Source: Eucalyptus grandis
Taxonomy: Eukaryota > Streptophyta > Magnoliopsida > Myrtales > Myrtaceae
DNA: 64,000 nt
NCBI RefSeq assembly: GCF_016545825.1
Contig: NC_052613.1
Span: forward strand, 39,600,112-39,664,111
Direction: 5' to 3'
In this document: piece by piece, positions 60,701-64,000 of the stretch
How the letters are laid out: the number at the start of each line of letters is the position of its first letter
How positions within the stretch are numbered: the stretch's first letter is position 1
Translations under genes and position numbers: made by a program
The notes under the pieces: model-generated
What the model was told of the DNA's origin: nothing
Seen by the model: the letters and a program-made list of their open reading frames with translations, nothing else
The model's database searches: none

Positions 60701-63151
60701 TGATATCGAAGTCCTATAGTCGTCCTGAAACTTTCCATATGTTCTTTCTTCAACGTCGCTTTGCTCTAATTATATTCCTGGTACAACGTTCTATTCTTCT
60801 TCGACGTTTTTTATTTTTCCATATGGACAATCAAATTTGAAAGGGTTGTTTGTAATACCAAAACTATTACTATTCATTTTGGTGAAAGAGAATTTTAGAG
60901 AAAAAAAAATGTAATGTTCATTCAATAAATAATTACCATGCATGCCAGATCGGGACATGTTGTATTGATAAGTTGCCATACATGTCAGATTGGAACATAT
61001 TGTATTGAGTGGTCGATACTAGAAAACAGGTACAAGTGTTTTCTTTTTCTGGGCTCGTGTTTGCTATAATACAGGTTCCTTTTGCGTTTCAAGAAAAGGA
61101 AGTCCCTCCATGTGAATTCTGCATGATTAATCCCTAAGGACCTTTTGTTACTCCCAATTGAGAACCGATCAGAGCAGGCGGGCTTGAGCGAGCTGGACTG
61201 CGTACTGCCTATTGGGCCTCAAAGTCCTTGATCAAGCCCCATCCAGTCTCGCCCAATTTTACAACAACACTTTAATCTTATTCACGAAATTATCGGGTTC
61301 GAGGCGGCCCGAGCAAGCAAACTTTCCAGTGCTTAAAGAAAGAAATTATTTGCATAGACTCATGCAATTTGTGTTACCAATAGGCACTCGGGCCCGTCGG
61401 TTGAGGTTCAGTTTTAGAAGCAGCGTCTCGGATCTACCGACAAAAGGGACAAAAAAAAAAGTAGGACAAGAAAATAATTTTTTAAAATAAAAAGGAAATA
61501 AGATGGTAGTAGTAAAACATGGATAGGATGATTAATGGAAGGGGCCCAATAAGAGAAATGGGCTTCCTGGGGGCGATTGAAGCCTTTCTCTATCACAAAA
61601 ATGGGGCCCACCACGAGCCCGTACATGAGTTGATGGGCCGACTCTGTTCGGTCGCCGTCAAAGGAAAACGACTGGGACGAACGAGCATTTTGGCTGGCTG
61701 GTCGGAGAACTCACTCCTTAATTTGCGTCTCTTGTGTTGATCCATAGTATTGCCTCTTTAATTACGCACGCAATAAATGGAAAATAGATCCATCTTATTA
61801 TAGTTCAACTACCTGAATCTTTTAATGTGTAGGGGGGATAAATGTACCGTGTCAGAGACGGGGACCGGAATTTAATTGGCGGAAGGTTCCGAACCCGGTG
61901 AAATTAAGAAAAATGAAGAAAATTCGGCTTCCCATCTTTTATTGCGATGGAGACTCATGGGCGTGGGCGTAATCGGACATGAATAAGTAAGGATACTCAA
62001 ACCGGTCTGTGATATCATGGTAATGTGACATGTTTTAGACACTATGTAACCGAACTAATTAACTTTGTTTTACTGAAATTTCTCCTACTACGAGATATCC
62101 TTTGTCGAAAGTTGTTCTTTGATTTTTTAACTAAGGGGAATGGGTTCTATGGCAACTCCAGCAAAAAAAAATATATATATATATATCCAAGTAAAGAAGG
62201 ATATCAACTTGAATTCGAATGGGATTGTACAAACGACTAGACTTGGAAAATACAAACTTTATAACGATGCAACACCCAGGAAAAAGTACACGTCCGAAAT
62301 TAATCGATGAAGTGAGTATGGAAAATAAAAGTATAGTGCACTTTACCAAAAAAATAAAAATAAAATAAAAGTATAGTGCAATAACGTAATAATAACTGAA
62401 AAATATAAATTTATTTGATTTGTGTAGGGGCTTTTAATAGATAGGCCGGTATTTATAGGGGTGGTGCCATAATTGCTCTCAGGCTATTATTCTGCAGTTA
62501 TGCCCGTGTTCTTCTATCTCAAAATTTTCGTGCCCATGTTCCTATGATGTCACCATCTTGTTTTCAAGCGGTTGTTCTTATAAAAACACATGCTATTCGA
62601 TCCATGATCATAGTTGCTCCATTCTCCGATGGTTTCAAACTTACAACCATATCTCAATGCGTTCTTTCCAATATTTTGATAGCTCATTGATCTTTGTCAA
62701 TCAGTATTTTTATCGATTATCCTTATACGTTTGCCATCGTATATCCACAACATATTTGTGACAATTATTTATATGCACTAGCATTGATATCAATTGGTCA
62801 TGTGTCTAACAACACTTACTGCTTTATTTGAGTATCGACAACCCGGCCACTTTTTTTGGTGCAAATAAACTTACATGGACTTGCCATACAATAGTCGAAA
62901 ACTCTAATAATTGAAGTACCACAAACGTGCATGTTCAGTTCGTTCTAAGCTACAAGTTAGCGACTTGGTAAGTTGTGGTTAAAACGATGTCATCTCTCGA
63001 GTGGATGGAAACTTGATCATTAACTCAGAAATAAATAAAGTTTATGTAAATTGCGTGGAAGAAACGTATGACCACAGTCCGACCAACATGCATTTTCAGT
63101 TGGTTCTCTATTATTGTGTCCAAAGCGGGAGATGTATAACAGGTCATTGGC
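60701..63151. other. Intergenic region downstream of KCS
   Basis: AATAAA at 60924-60929 is a plausible polyadenylation signal for KCS. A short AT microsatellite lies near 62169-62185. No further gene is supported; the small frames at 61212-61740 and 62025-62240 lack any recognisable family. Confidence 0.4.
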
Positions 63152-63301
63152 TCGGCAATAAATATAGTTGGTGTAAATTGTGACGAAGAAACGCAAGAGC
63201 TACAACCAGATATGATCATCACCTTATCGGCAATAAATATAGTTGGTGTAAATTGCGACGAAGAAACGCATGAGCTACAGCCAGATATGATCATCACCTT
63301 T
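63152..63301. repeat. 75-bp tandem repeat, two clear copies plus one worn
   Basis: 63152-63226 (TCGGCAATAAATATAGTTGG...) is repeated at 63227-63301 with a few substitutions. A more diverged relative ('aataaataaagtttatgtaa') lies at about 63030-63095. Confidence 0.88.
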
Positions 63302-63524
63302 CGGTAATCACTTTCGTCTCGAAAACTACATCCTAACGATCCCTGACAATAATGAAGATTATGTCCGCAATGCTGCTACTCCTGTTGAATAGAATATTGT
63401 TTGTTTAGTCCATGATCGTGACCCATCGCAAGTCCGTGGAGGGAACTGAATTAGCGTTGCTGTTTATGGTTGACCATAGCCTAATAATGATCTCTACTGG
63501 TTTTAGGTTCCCTAGTCACTTAGG

Positions 63525-64000
63525 CCCTGTTTGTTTAAATATGTTTCTATTCTCTAGAACACAAATTTTTATTCTTTTATTTCGAGGAGCGGAAAAAGAA
63601 TAGAAACGAATTTATTTACATTTTTATTCCCGTGTTCCCGGAAATAGATTTGGAACGAAACAAGAAATAGAAAAAAATTATTTCTTATTCCCAGAAACAA
63701 TTCTGAGAAATACTTTTTTCTTCTCTTTTTTCTTCTTCTTTTTTCTTTAGCTAGTCGCCAACCATGGCTGAGGCCGGCAACCGACCAAAAGGAAGAAAAA
63801 ATAAAATAATAAAATAATAAAATAATACAAAACAAAAAAATTATACAAGTATACCAAACGTGTTTATATTCTTTTTCTATTACAGGAATATAATTTTCGT
63901 GCAGTTACCAAACGCGTTCTTTTGTTCAAAAATTGTTCTCCATAACAGAAATAGTTTTTTCTATTTTTCTATTTATGTTTTTTGGAACAATTTTTGAACA
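63525..64000. mobile_element. Tourist/Harbinger-like MITE, cut by the window edge
   Basis: It starts GGCCCTGTTTGTTTAAATAT, the common GGCCCTGTTTG end of plant Harbinger-type MITEs, and has words such as 'attcttttatttcgagg' and 'aacagaaatag'. The right end lies beyond the window. Confidence 0.5.

Noticed and set aside
1..64000. CRISPR arrays, bacterial-type operons, tRNA genes
   Set aside because: The tandem repeats found have two to eight adjacent units without spacers. No tRNA with recognisable arms and T-loop was seen, and gene structure is eukaryotic.

Overview
The window is nuclear DNA of a flowering plant, almost certainly a eudicot. It holds three recognisable plant genes in AT-rich, transposon-filled sequence. 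Evidence for a plant nuclear genome: a class II plant P450 with GT-AG introns, an EXO70H-type exocyst gene, a plant 3-ketoacyl-CoA synthase, Ty1/copia and Ty3/gypsy-chromovirus retrotransposons primed from initiator tRNA-Met, and a nuclear copy of the plant mitochondrial 5S rRNA gene. The repeat style recalls Myrtaceae such as Eucalyptus, but that is only an impression.

Layout. 1-6300 is one copy of a segment repeated in direct orientation at 53459-56850; the left copy was later hit by a large LTR (1665-4928), which was itself hit by a hAT element (2286-3309). 7192-9169 holds two adjacent hAT elements. 9512-12311 is a 2.8-kb solo-LTR-like insertion with an exact 5-bp target duplication. 12977-16817 is a three-exon CYP93B-type P450 (probable flavone synthase II) with a Mutator-like element in intron 1, followed by a decayed CYP93 fragment (17480-17930). 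20280-26740 is an old tandem duplication of about 3 kb of mostly non-coding DNA, with element insertions that distinguish the two copies. 26870-27640 is mitochondrial-like and includes the 5S rRNA copy. 33471-35321 is an intronless EXO70H7-like gene, complete except for one in-frame TAG. 35956-44545 is a dead copia element carrying a 3.2-kb LTR insertion inside its reverse transcriptase. 44761-50528 is a chromovirus inserted into an old LINE fragment. 59318-60700 is an intact, intronless 3-ketoacyl-CoA synthase of the KCS3/12/19 type.

The three genes belong to unrelated processes (flavone synthesis, exocyst secretion or immunity, very-long-chain fatty acid elongation), and nothing suggests an operon-like or metabolic cluster. 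I found no undescribed multi-gene system. The most useful observations are the splice-site-proximal transposon in the P450, the single nonsense codon in EXO70, the duplicated W-box unit upstream of it, the direct repeats flanking the gene block, and several nested insertions whose relative ages can be read from target-site duplications.
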